From Hydrogenophaga aromaticivorans (GTDB lineage: Bacteria; Pseudomonadota; Gammaproteobacteria; Burkholderiales; Burkholderiaceae_C), in NCBI RefSeq assembly GCF_013387465.1, contig NZ_VYGV01000012.1, positions 124,001 to 188,000 on the forward strand: a stretch of DNA of 64,000 nucleotides, read 5' to 3'. This document shows, piece by piece, positions 44,331 through 52,467 of the stretch. Both the position numbers and the translations under genes were made by a program. The notes beneath the pieces are model-generated. The model saw nothing but the letters and a program-made list of their open reading frames with translations. It had not been told where the DNA came from and searched no databases. Numbering within the stretch: the first letter of the stretch is position 1; each line of letters begins with the position of its first letter.

Positions 44331-45239
44331 ATGGCGCTGCCCACCCTGAACGCCGACACCCGCGTGCGCGCCGGCGTGCTGGAGGTGGCCTGCCACCTGG
44401 CCGGGCCCGTCGACGGCCCGCCGGTGCTGCTGATGCACGGCTTCCCCTACGACATCCACGCGTACGCCGACGTCGCGCCGATGTTGGCCGACGCCGGCTG
44501 CCGCGTGGTGGTGCCGTACCTGCGCGGTTTCGGTGCCACGCGGTTCCTGGAGGCCTCGACGCCCCGCTCCGGCGAGCAGGCGGTGCTGGGGGCCGATCTG
44601 CTGGCGTTGCTCGATGCGCTGCACATCGATCGCGCGGTGCTGGCCGGCTACGACTGGGGCGGCCGCGCGGCCTGCGTGGTGGCGGCCCTGTGGCCCGAGC
44701 GCTGTGCGGGGCTGGTCTCGGTCAACAGCTACAACATCCAGAACATCGCGCGCGCCATGGTGCCGGACACGCCGGCCAACGAACACCGGCTCTGGTACCA
44801 GTACCTGTTCCACAGCGAGCGCGGCCGCGCCGCGCTGCAGCAGGATCGGCGAGCGCTCTGCAAGCTGCTCTGGCAGATGTGGTCGCCCACCTGGGCTTTC
44901 GACGACGCCGCCTTCGACCGCAGCGCGGCCGCCTTCGACAACCCCGATTTTGTCGAGGTGGTCATCCACTCCTACCGCCACCGCTTCGGCCTGGTGCCGG
45001 GCGACCCGGCGGTGGCCGAGGTGGAGCGCCGCCTGGCCGCGCAGCCGGTGATCGGCGTGCCCGTCATCACGCTGGACGGTGAGGCGGACGGCGTGCGGCC
45101 GGCCGAGCCGGAACAGGCCAACGCCCACCGCTTCACCGGACCCAGGTCGCACCGCATCCTGCCCGGTGTGGGCCACAACCTGCCGCAGGAAGCGCCGCGC
45201 GTCTTCGCCGACGCCATACTGGAACTGATCCGCCGTTGA
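44331..45239 (+). CDS. alpha/beta hydrolase (epoxide hydrolase/haloalkane dehalogenase-like)
   Basis: A 302-residue enzyme. LLMHGFPYDIHAYADVAP holds the oxyanion-hole HG, AGYDWGGRAA the nucleophile elbow with Asp instead of Ser, and GVGHNLPQEAP the catalytic His. A nucleophilic Asp is typical of epoxide hydrolases and haloalkane dehalogenases. It lies between frmA and fghA with short gaps, so it is co-transcribed; substrate unknown. The GC-rich reading on the other frames gives only shadow ORFs. Confidence 0.88.
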   Translation: MALPTLNADTRVRAGVLEVACHLAGPVDGPPVLLMHGFPYDIHAYADVAPMLADAGCRVVVPYLRGFGATRFLEASTPRSGEQAVLGADLLALLDALHIDRAVLAGYDWGGRAACVVAALWPERCAGLVSVNSYNIQNIARAMVPDTPANEHRLWYQYLFHSERGRAALQQDRRALCKLLWQMWSPTWAFDDAAFDRSAAAFDNPDFVEVVIHSYRHRFGLVPGDPAVAEVERRLAAQPVIGVPVITLDGEADGVRPAEPEQANAHRFTGPRSHRILPGVGHNLPQEAPRVFADAILELIRR

Positions 45240-45268
45240 AGGCGGGCACCCTCACGGAGAAACACACC

Positions 45269-46135
45269 ATGGGTTTTGCGCGCCTTGAACTGGTCAGCGA
45301 ACACGGCTGCTTCGGCGGCGTGCAGCGTTTCTACAAACACGCGTCGAGCGAGATCGGCTTGCCGATGCATTTTGCGCTGTTCCTGCCGCCGCAGGCGCTG
45401 GCCGGGCAAAAAGTGCCTTTGCTCACTTTCCTCGCGGGCCTGACCTGCACCGAAGAAACCTTCTCCATGAAAGCGGGTGCGCAGCGTCTGGCCGCCCAGC
45501 TCGGCCTGGCGCTGCTGATGCCGGACACCAGCCCGCGCAACACCGGCGTGGACAGCGAAGACCACCACTGGGACTTCGGCGTCGGCGCCGGCTTTTACCT
45601 CGATGCCACGCAGGCGCCCTGGTCGGGCCACTGGTGCATGGAGAGCTACCTGCTGAAAGAACTGCTGCCGGCGGTGACCGCCGAGTTCCAGCTGGACAGC
45701 AAGCGCCAGGGCCTGTTCGGGCACTCCATGGGCGGGCACGGGGCGCTCACCCTGGCCTTGCGCCACCCGGGCGTGTTCCAGAGCCTTTCGGCGTTCGCAC
45801 CCATCTGCGCGCCCACGAAATGCCCCTGGGGTCACAAGGCCTTCACCGGTTACCTCGGCCAAGATGAAAGCATCTGGGCGGAACACGATGCCAGCCTGCT
45901 CATGGCGCAGCAGAAGACCGCGCCGTACCCGGGCGGCATCCTGATCGACCAGGGCCTGGCCGACAAATTCCTCGCCGAACAGCTGTACCCCGAAGCCTTT
46001 GAAGCCGCCTGCGCGCAGGCCGGCCAGCCACTCACGCTGCGCCGCCACGCGGGTTACGACCACGGCTACTATTTCATCGGCACCTTCATGGAAGACCACC
46101 TGCGCCACCACGCGCAGGCGCTGGCGCAAGCCTGA
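45269..46135 (+). CDS. fghA: S-formylglutathione hydrolase FghA
   Basis: A 288-residue esterase releasing formate and glutathione from S-formylglutathione. It contains LAGLTCTEETFSMKAGAQR, MPDTSPRNTGVD, the nucleophile elbow GHSMGGHGAL, and the catalytic His in YDHGYYFIGTFMEDH. I chose the ATG at 45269 because GGAG lies ten bases upstream; an ATG-like start at 45236 would overlap the previous gene. Confidence 0.96.
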   Translation: MGFARLELVSEHGCFGGVQRFYKHASSEIGLPMHFALFLPPQALAGQKVPLLTFLAGLTCTEETFSMKAGAQRLAAQLGLALLMPDTSPRNTGVDSEDHHWDFGVGAGFYLDATQAPWSGHWCMESYLLKELLPAVTAEFQLDSKRQGLFGHSMGGHGALTLALRHPGVFQSLSAFAPICAPTKCPWGHKAFTGYLGQDESIWAEHDASLLMAQQKTAPYPGGILIDQGLADKFLAEQLYPEAFEAACAQAGQPLTLRRHAGYDHGYYFIGTFMEDHLRHHAQALAQA

Positions 46136-46141
46136 GCGGTC

Positions 46142-46939
46142 TCAGCCGGGCAGGGCGCCGGGCTGCTGCAGCTGCCGGTAGACCGCGTCGGCCAGCTGCG
46201 CCAGCCGTTCCCGGGGCAGATCGCCGCTGAGCGCGTAGCCCAGCGAACCCTCGACCCAGTAAAAAGTTTCGGTCTGACCCACCCGCGCGAAGCGGAATGC
46301 CGCGGGCGCCGGGGCGGCATCGCCCGGCAGCACCGAGACATGCAGCGTGATGCGCCCGGCCGCGGGGTTCTCGTACATGAACAGCGCGCGCGGTTCACCC
46401 GCCTGGCCGGGCAGCAGGCGCCCGCCCATCAGGCCAAAACCCTGGTCTTCCAGAAGCGGCGCCTTCAGCGGCGTGCCCAGGCGACGCGACAGCCACTGCA
46501 CCAAGTGCGCCTGCTCCTGCACACCGACCTCGACCGCGTGGCGTTTTTCGGGCACATACACCGCATGCGCCACGCGCGCTTCCTGCACGAAGCCGGGTTC
46601 GCCAGCGCCGGCCAGCGGCGTGTCGACCGGGCGCAGCCACCAGCCGCCCGCGAAGCCCAGGCCCAGCATCAGGCTGGCCACCAGGCCCTGCAGCCAGGGC
46701 CGCGAACGGCGCGGCCGTGTGGCGCGGGCCAGCGCCAGCGGCACGGGCTCGTCGAGCACACCGCGCTGCAGCGCCTGCAGGCCCAGGCGCTGGGCCTGCC
46801 AGGCCTGGACCCGGGCGGCGGCGTCGGGGTGTTGCAACAGCCAGTCCGACACCACCGGGACGAACTCGGGGTGCAACTGGCCGTCGACCCAGGCGTGCAG
46901 CTCGGCGTCGGTCACGTGGGTGGGGTTGTCGGAGGTCAT
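46142..46939 (-). CDS. membrane anti-sigma factor
   Basis: A 265-residue protein starting with a cytoplasmic region whose DAELHAWVDGQL motif is typical of anti-sigma factors, one membrane helix (WLQGLVASLMLGLGFAGGWWL, about residues 82-102) and a periplasmic domain of about 160 residues. It follows the ECF sigma gene by 13 bases on the same strand and should hold that sigma factor inactive until an envelope signal arrives. Confidence 0.85.
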   Translation of the reverse strand: MTSDNPTHVTDAELHAWVDGQLHPEFVPVVSDWLLQHPDAAARVQAWQAQRLGLQALQRGVLDEPVPLALARATRPRRSRPWLQGLVASLMLGLGFAGGWWLRPVDTPLAGAGEPGFVQEARVAHAVYVPEKRHAVEVGVQEQAHLVQWLSRRLGTPLKAPLLEDQGFGLMGGRLLPGQAGEPRALFMYENPAAGRITLHVSVLPGDAAPAPAAFRFARVGQTETFYWVEGSLGYALSGDLPRERLAQLADAVYRQLQQPGALPG

Positions 46940-46952
46940 GCTCGATGCGTTT

Positions 46953-47474
46953 TCATTTCACGATCTTCAACCGGGGTGTCCGGGTCTGAACCGGTGCACC
47001 GCCGTCCATCAGGTGGCGCAGCTGTTCGCGACCGCGCGACAGCCGCGACATCACCGTGCCCGCCGGAACGCCCAGCACCTGGGCGGCTTCTGCGTAGGGC
47101 ATTTCTTCCACACACACCAGCAACACCACCTCGCGCAGCGCCGGGTTCAGCTGGCGCAGCGCCTGTTCCAGGTCCAGTCGCTCGGGCGTGTGCAGGAACG
47201 GGTCGTGGCTGGGCTCGTTGCCCTCGTCCAGTTCCACCGCCTGGCGCTCGTGCACCTGGTCGCGCACCTGGTTCAGGTACAGGTTGTGCATCAGCGAGAG
47301 CAGCCAGCCCCTCAGGCCGCTGCCGTCTTCGCGCGGGCGCCACAGCGACCACTTGTGGCAGGCCCGTTCCAGCGTGTCCTGCACCAGGTCGTCGGCACGG
47401 CTGGCATCCCCCGTGAGCAGGCGCGCATAGCGCCGCAGTCGGGGGATGTGGGTCAGCGCGCCTTCCGGGCCCAA
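46953..47474 (-). CDS. ECF-type RNA polymerase sigma factor
   Basis: A 173-residue sigma factor with region 2 (LRRYARLLTGDASRADDLVQDTLERACHKW, shown here only as a stretch of the domain start) and region 4 (LNPALREVVLLVCVEEM, EAAQVLGVPAGTVMSRLSRG). The only start before an in-frame stop is TTG at 47474, 12 bases after the stop of the upstream lipoprotein gene, so translation is probably coupled. Partner of the downstream anti-sigma factor. Confidence 0.88.
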   Translation of the reverse strand: MGPEGALTHIPRLRRYARLLTGDASRADDLVQDTLERACHKWSLWRPREDGSGLRGWLLSLMHNLYLNQVRDQVHERQAVELDEGNEPSHDPFLHTPERLDLEQALRQLNPALREVVLLVCVEEMPYAEAAQVLGVPAGTVMSRLSRGREQLRHLMDGGAPVQTRTPRLKIVK

Positions 47475-47486
47475 ACCTGGCCGCTT

Positions 47487-47957
47487 TCAGGGCTTGACGA
47501 CGTGCCAGACACCGTTGAAACCGTCACCGGTCATGTCGCCGGGCTTGGTGTCCTTGACCCAGTAGTACAGCGGCTTGCCTTTGTAGGCCAGCTGTTTGCC
47601 ACCGTCATCGCGCGTGACCACGCTGTAGTCGCCCGCGGGGGCGGCGTTGCCGGCCATCAGCGGCGGCCAGTTGGTGGCGCAGGGGCCGTTGCAGACGCTC
47701 TTGCCACTGCCGGCCGTGTCGCGGTCGAAGGTGTAGAGCGTCATGCCGTTGGGGCCGGTCAACATGCCGTTGGCCACCATCGGGGCACCCGCGGGTGCGG
47801 AGGCCGCAGCCGCCGGGGCCATGCCGTAGCCGGGGCGCTTCATCATGCCGTGGTGGCCGGGCCCGCCCATGCCTCGGGGGCCGGCGCAGCCCACCAGCAG
47901 GGCGGCGCCCAGCAGAAGGGTGGCAGAAGTGGAAAACAGGAGGGATCGGCGTTGCAT
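47487..47957 (-). CDS. COG4315-type lipoprotein
   Basis: A 156-residue secreted lipoprotein. The signal peptide ends in the lipobox LVGC (Cys24), followed by a Gly/His/Met-rich stretch (MGGPGHHGMMKRPGYGM) and two copies of the secreted repeat: NGMTLYTFDRDTAGSGKS...CNGPCATNWPPL and the second around AYKGKPLYYWVKD. These proteins are often under ECF sigma control. Upstream of the sigma gene and on the same strand; a palindrome and a GGGAATAAAT box lie upstream of its ATG. Confidence 0.88.
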   Translation of the reverse strand: MQRRSLLFSTSATLLLGAALLVGCAGPRGMGGPGHHGMMKRPGYGMAPAAAASAPAGAPMVANGMLTGPNGMTLYTFDRDTAGSGKSVCNGPCATNWPPLMAGNAAPAGDYSVVTRDDGGKQLAYKGKPLYYWVKDTKPGDMTGDGFNGVWHVVKP

Positions 47958-47996
47958 GAGCAGGCTCCTTGAACAGAGGTTAAACAGGGACTGACA

Positions 47997-48030
47997 TGCG
48001 GTGAACACCGCAGCGAGCCCATTTATTCCC
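47997..48030 (-). promoter_or_regulatory. candidate ECF promoter and palindrome upstream of the lipoprotein gene
   Basis: GGGAATAAAT (minus strand, 48030-48021) resembles ECF -35 boxes; about 10 bases further lies a perfect palindrome TGCGGTG-N2-CACCGCA (47997-48012). Either autoregulation by the linked sigma factor or an additional repressor site is possible. Confidence 0.35.
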
Positions 48031-48061
48031 GATGGCCCCACTGTTTTTTTGATGCCCGGGC

Positions 48062-49753
48062 TCAGAAGTCGGACCAGATGATCTTGCTGCCGGTGTTTTC
48101 CCAGGCTTCGTAGTGCTTCGCGTACAGGTCTTCGATGCGGTTGCGCTTGACCTTGAAGGTTGGCGTGATCACGTCGTTGTCCACCGTCCAGGCGGTGGTC
48201 ACGAGCACGATGCATTGCAGCTGCTCGTGTGGGTCGAGCGTGGCGTTGATGCGCTGGAGGTGTTGCGCCAGTGAGCGTTCGAGTTCGGCGCGCGTGCCGG
48301 GATTCGCCGCGCGGGTCACCGCCTCGGCGTTGAGCATCACGATGCCCAGCGGCTGGCCCAGGTTGGCGCCGGTCACCACGCAGGCTTCCACCGCCTCGTG
48401 CTCGACCAGCTTGTCCTCGATCGGCGCGGGTGCCACGTATTTGCCCTTGCCGGTCTTGAACAGGTCTTTCACCCGGCCGGTGATGCGCAGCAGGCCCTGG
48501 GCGTCGATTTCGCCCTTGTCGCCGGTCCTGAGCCAGCCGTCCGCGGTGAAGGCCTCGCGGCTTTTCTCCGGGTCCTTGTAGTAGCCCAGCATCAGCGCCT
48601 GGCTGCGCATCTGCACCTCGCCCGTGGCCGGATCGATGCGGTGTTCGACGCCCTCGTAGACCGGCCCCACGGTGCCCTGCTGGTTCTTGCCCGGCTCGGT
48701 GATGTGCGAAAGCGCGAGGTTCTCGGTCATGCCGTAGCCCTCGTTGATGTGCAGGCCCAGCCGGCTGTACCACTGCAGCAGGGCCAGCGGCATGTGGGCG
48801 GCGCCACCGGCGGCGAACTGGCACTGGTCCAGGCCCAGCGCCTTCATCACCTTCCTGCGCACGATGCCCCCCAGGATGGGGATGCCCAGCAGCCGGTTGA
48901 GCTTGGCCGGCGGCATCTTGTGGTGCACGCCCTGCTGGAACTTGACCCACAGCCGCGGCACCGAGAAAAAGATGGTGGGGCGCGCGCGCTGCAGGTCGGC
49001 GGCGAAGGTGTCGAGCGACTCGGCGAAATACACGTGCATGCCGGTGCGCAGCCAGCCGTGTTCGACCAGCATGCGCTCGACCACGTGCGCCAGCGGCAGG
49101 TAGGACAGCATGCGGTCGTCGGCCGACATGGGGATGCGCTTGAGGCCCGAGTCGAGCGCCCAGGCGAAGTTCTCGAAGCTGTGCATCACGCCCTTCGGGC
49201 TCCCGGTGGTGCCCGAGGTGTAGATCAGCGTGGCCAGCTCGTCGCCCTGGCGCAGCGGTGTGCCCGGCAGGGGCTGGTTGCGCCCGCAGATGGCGTCCCA
49301 GCCTTCGTAGCTTTCGATCGCGTCCAGCGGCGAGAGCGGGTAGCTGATGCAGGGTAGGCCGTCGGGCACGCCGGGCTTCATGCCCTCCCAGCCGTCGAGC
49401 TTGCCGATGAAACAGGCCCGGGCTTCGCTGTGGGTCAGAATCTGGCGCACCGTCTCGGCCGCGAGCGTGGGGTACAGCGGCACCGACACATGGCCGGCCA
49501 TCCAGATCGCCAGGTCGCTCATCATCCACCAGGCGCAGTTCTTCGAGAGAATGGCCACCTTGGAGCCCGGCTCCCAGCCCTGGGACTGCAGGTGTGCCGC
49601 CATGCGCCGCACCTGGTCACCGATCTGGCTCCAGGTGAAGTCCTGCACCGCACCGCTGCCCAGGGGTTGCGTGAGGGCCACGCGGTTGGGTGCGGTCTGC
49701 TCCCAGTGGTAGAGGCGTTGCAGGGACAGCAGTTCGGGCGCGACGAGGCTCAT
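48062..49753 (-). CDS. AMP-dependent acyl-CoA ligase (long-chain type)
   Basis: A 563-residue adenylate-forming enzyme. The AMP-binding P-loop is LIYTSGTTGSPKGV, followed by EGYGMTE, the ADGWLRTGDKGE hinge and GRVKDLFKTGKGKYVAPAPIE with the region around the catalytic lysine. It resembles FadD15-type long-chain fatty acyl-CoA synthetases. Substrate chain length cannot be read from the sequence. Monocistronic on the minus strand. Confidence 0.9.
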   Translation of the reverse strand: MSLVAPELLSLQRLYHWEQTAPNRVALTQPLGSGAVQDFTWSQIGDQVRRMAAHLQSQGWEPGSKVAILSKNCAWWMMSDLAIWMAGHVSVPLYPTLAAETVRQILTHSEARACFIGKLDGWEGMKPGVPDGLPCISYPLSPLDAIESYEGWDAICGRNQPLPGTPLRQGDELATLIYTSGTTGSPKGVMHSFENFAWALDSGLKRIPMSADDRMLSYLPLAHVVERMLVEHGWLRTGMHVYFAESLDTFAADLQRARPTIFFSVPRLWVKFQQGVHHKMPPAKLNRLLGIPILGGIVRRKVMKALGLDQCQFAAGGAAHMPLALLQWYSRLGLHINEGYGMTENLALSHITEPGKNQQGTVGPVYEGVEHRIDPATGEVQMRSQALMLGYYKDPEKSREAFTADGWLRTGDKGEIDAQGLLRITGRVKDLFKTGKGKYVAPAPIEDKLVEHEAVEACVVTGANLGQPLGIVMLNAEAVTRAANPGTRAELERSLAQHLQRINATLDPHEQLQCIVLVTTAWTVDNDVITPTFKVKRNRIEDLYAKHYEAWENTGSKIIWSDF

Positions 49754-49916
49754 GGTTGGGGTCTCCTGTTGTTGTGGTCAAGGGCGTATCGCCTTCGGGG
49801 AAGCTACCCTGTCACAGGCGTTTGGGTCAGTGGGTTTTCCCTGCCACCGCCCAGCATGCACCGCCGCGTGCCGGGCATCGTTGATGCGGCTCAAACGGCC
49901 TGCGTGTCGACCGGCC

Positions 49917-50717
49917 TCAGGCCGTGAACGTGGCCGAGAGGCTGAAGCCGGGCAGGGAAAAATGGGCCGACCAGTGATCGCCCGGCTGCACCGGCCAGGC
50001 GTCGGTCCAGGTGCCGGTGGTCACCACGTCGCCGGGCATCAGGTCGGGCGCGCCCGGGCAGGCGCGCAGGGTGTTCAGGAAATGGTGCAGTGCGCGCAGC
50101 GGGCTGTCGAGCACGTTGGCGCCCTGGCCCTGTTCAACCGATTGACCTTGCCGGTCCAGCACGACGAGGGTCTGCGCCAGCAGGGCGTCGAGCTGCGCGG
50201 CGCCGACGGCCAGTTCGTGCACCGGCGTCTGGTGCCCGACCAGCAGGCGCGCGTGCAGGCTGCCGTCGGCCACCGTGTCGGCGGCCTGGAATTTCCAGTC
50301 CGGCAGGTGCGACTGCACGATCTCGAAGCCGGGTGCGACCCAGGCGATGGCATCGAACAGCTGCGCCAGCGTGGCTCCGGGCACCGGGGTGGCCCGCAGG
50401 CCGAACACGATCTCGGGCTCCAGCCGGGGCTGGCAGGTGGCCGCCAGCGAGACCGTGCCTGCGCCCTCGCAGAAGGCCAGCGTGCTGTCGTAGACCGTGC
50501 CCCAGATGGGTTCGAACACGTTGTAGCGGGGCCAGATCGTGCGGTTGGTGAAACCGACCTTGTAACCGCGGGGCACTTCGCCACGCGCCTGCCGAAGCGC
50601 GCGCACCGCCAGCGCGCGGGCGTAGGCGGTGGGCAGGTCGAAGGCGGGGTCGGCGCTGGGTGGGGCGCCCCAGAGCCGGCCCTGGTCGAGGTGGGTGAGC
50701 AGATCCTGAGGCGACAT
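49917..50717 (-). CDS. 2-keto-4-pentenoate hydratase/FAH-family protein
   Basis: A 266-residue protein of the fumarylacetoacetate-hydrolase superfamily (MhpD/XylJ-like). It shows ARGEVPRGYKVGFTNRTIWP, the acidic metal site in RLEPEIVFGL, the PGFEIVQSHLPDW stretch and the final DVVTTGTWTDAWPVQPGDH. It probably hydrates or decarboxylates a 2-oxo acid from an aromatic meta-cleavage type route, but no such pathway genes are near. Confidence 0.8.
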   Translation of the reverse strand: MSPQDLLTHLDQGRLWGAPPSADPAFDLPTAYARALAVRALRQARGEVPRGYKVGFTNRTIWPRYNVFEPIWGTVYDSTLAFCEGAGTVSLAATCQPRLEPEIVFGLRATPVPGATLAQLFDAIAWVAPGFEIVQSHLPDWKFQAADTVADGSLHARLLVGHQTPVHELAVGAAQLDALLAQTLVVLDRQGQSVEQGQGANVLDSPLRALHHFLNTLRACPGAPDLMPGDVVTTGTWTDAWPVQPGDHWSAHFSLPGFSLSATFTA

Positions 50718-50810
50718 GGCGGCGGCCTGAAAACGGGGTGCTCGGCATCATAGGCTGGCGCGGCCCCCGTGTCAGGCCCTCGGGTGACCGCGTCGCGTTA
50801 TGCTGGTGCC

Positions 50811-51515
50811 ATGAGCCCGAACCCCTCCATCCAGCTTCGCGAATTCGTCACCGGTGGTGACCCCGCCGCCCAGCCCGCGGCCAGCATCATCGTGCTGCAC
50901 GGCCTCGGTGCCGACGGCAGCGACTTCGTGCCGATCGCGCAGGAGCTGGACCTCAGCGCCATCGGCCCGGTGCGATTCGTGTTCCCCAACGCGCCGGTGC
51001 AGCCGGTCACCATCAACGGTGGCTACGAGATGCGCGCCTGGTACGACATCTACCCGCCGGGCGCCGACCCCGCTGTCCCGCGCCAAGAAGACGAAGCCGG
51101 GTTGCGCCTGGCCCAGACCATCGCGCAGGCCCTGATCGACCGCGAGGCCGGGCGCGGCGTGCCCGCCGAGCGCACTGTGCTGATGGGTTTTTCGCAGGGC
51201 TGCGTGGTCGCGCTCATGGCCGGTCTGCGCACGCCGCAGCGGCTGGCCGGGCTGGTGGGGCTCTCGGGCTACCTCGCCCTGGCCGATCGCACCGCATCGG
51301 AAGTGCACGCCGCCAACCGCGCCACGCCCATCTTCCTGGCCCACGGCGAAGCAGACGATGTGGTGGTCCTGGAGCGCGGCACCGCGGCGCGCGACGCACT
51401 GACCGCGCTGGGATACGCCGTGGACTGGCACAGCTACCCGATGGGGCACTCGGTCTGCGCCGAAGAGGTGGCCGACCTCAACGCTTTTTTGCTGCGGGTG
51501 CTGGCGCCGGACTGA
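50811..51515 (+). CDS. carboxylesterase/phospholipase, alpha/beta hydrolase (paralogue 1)
   Basis: A 234-residue esterase of the short-chain carboxylesterase family (acyl-protein thioesterase-like). IIVLHGLGADGSDFVPIAQ carries the oxyanion hole, GFSQGCVVAL the nucleophile Ser, AHGEADDVV the Asp and YPMGHSV the His. A TATGCT box ends six bases before the ATG and there is no ribosome binding site, so the mRNA may be leaderless. It is about half identical by eye to the next gene; the two are tandem duplicates. Confidence 0.9.
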   Translation: MSPNPSIQLREFVTGGDPAAQPAASIIVLHGLGADGSDFVPIAQELDLSAIGPVRFVFPNAPVQPVTINGGYEMRAWYDIYPPGADPAVPRQEDEAGLRLAQTIAQALIDREAGRGVPAERTVLMGFSQGCVVALMAGLRTPQRLAGLVGLSGYLALADRTASEVHAANRATPIFLAHGEADDVVVLERGTAARDALTALGYAVDWHSYPMGHSVCAEEVADLNAFLLRVLAPD

Positions 51516-51642
51516 GCGCGCCACCGCCTTGGCAGGGGGTGACTTGGCTTTTGTTTGTGAAGTCTGCATCCGGATGCAACCGCAGCGCCGCTGAAGGCCT
51601 GTTTTCGCTGCATCGGTGCACGCGGGCGCTTATGCTGGCCTC

Positions 51643-52362
51643 ATGTACGTGCCCGATCTTTCATTGAACCAGACCCTCCCGCCACAGACCTTCGTGACCG
51701 GGCGCGACCCGGCCGCCACGCCCGTGGCCAGCCTCATCGTGCTGCACGGCCTGGGCACCACGGGCGGTGACTTCATCCCCCTGTTGCGCAGCATGAACCT
51801 GGCCGCCGTGGGTCCGGTGCGCTGCGTGTTCCCCGATGCGCCCCTGCGCACCGTGAGCTTCAACGGCAGCGACATGCACGCCTGGTACGACGCCGCGCCG
51901 TCCGACGCACCGCGCCATGCGCCGCTGCCGGCGGACGAGGCGGGCCTGCGCGCCTCGCAGAGCCTGGTTCAGGCGCTGATCGAGCAGGAAGAAGCCCAGG
52001 GCATGCCGTCCGAGCGCATCGTGCTCATGGGCTTCTCGCAAGGCGCCGTGCTCGCGGTGCACGCCGGCCTGCGCGCACCCCAGCGCCTGGCCGCGATCGT
52101 GGCACTCTCGGGCTACCTGCCCCTGGGCGCCCGCACCCTCCAGAGCGAGTCCCATCCCGCCAACCAGCGCCTGCCCATCTTCCTGGCGCATGGCGAGTAC
52201 GACGAGGTGGTGCCGATTGACCGCGCCCGCGCCGCGCGCACCGTGCTGCAGGTCATGGGCCACCTGGTGGAGTGGCACAACTACCCCATGGGCCACGAGG
52301 TGAGCGACACCGAGCTGGCCGATGTGGAGGCCTGGCTGATCGGGGTTCTGAGCGTGGTCTGA
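51643..52362 (+). CDS. carboxylesterase/phospholipase, alpha/beta hydrolase (paralogue 2)
   Basis: A 239-residue paralogue of the preceding gene with the same layout: LIVLHGLGTTGGDFIPLLR, GFSQGAVLAV, AHGEYDEVVP and YPMGHEV. The stretch TTATGCTGG upstream of the ATG is shared with paralogue 1, so promoter and gene were duplicated together. A repeat copy follows the stop. Confidence 0.9.
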   Translation: MYVPDLSLNQTLPPQTFVTGRDPAATPVASLIVLHGLGTTGGDFIPLLRSMNLAAVGPVRCVFPDAPLRTVSFNGSDMHAWYDAAPSDAPRHAPLPADEAGLRASQSLVQALIEQEEAQGMPSERIVLMGFSQGAVLAVHAGLRAPQRLAAIVALSGYLPLGARTLQSESHPANQRLPIFLAHGEYDEVVPIDRARAARTVLQVMGHLVEWHNYPMGHEVSDTELADVEAWLIGVLSVV

Positions 52363-52364
52363 CT

Positions 52365-52442
52365 TGACCCCCCGCAGCGCTTCGCGCTACCCCCCAGGGG
52401 GCGGCACTGGCCGTCCGGCAAAGCCGGCCCGGCGGTGCCCTG
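52365..52442 (-). repeat. dispersed repeat, copy 11
   Basis: GACCCCCCGCAGCGCTTCGCG, CCCCCCAGGGGG and CCGGCAAAGCCGG after the esterase stop; an extra GTAGCGCGAAGCGCTAC hairpin follows at about 52447-52463. Confidence 0.8.
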
Positions 52443-52467
52443 GGCGGTAGCGCGAAGCGCTACGGCG

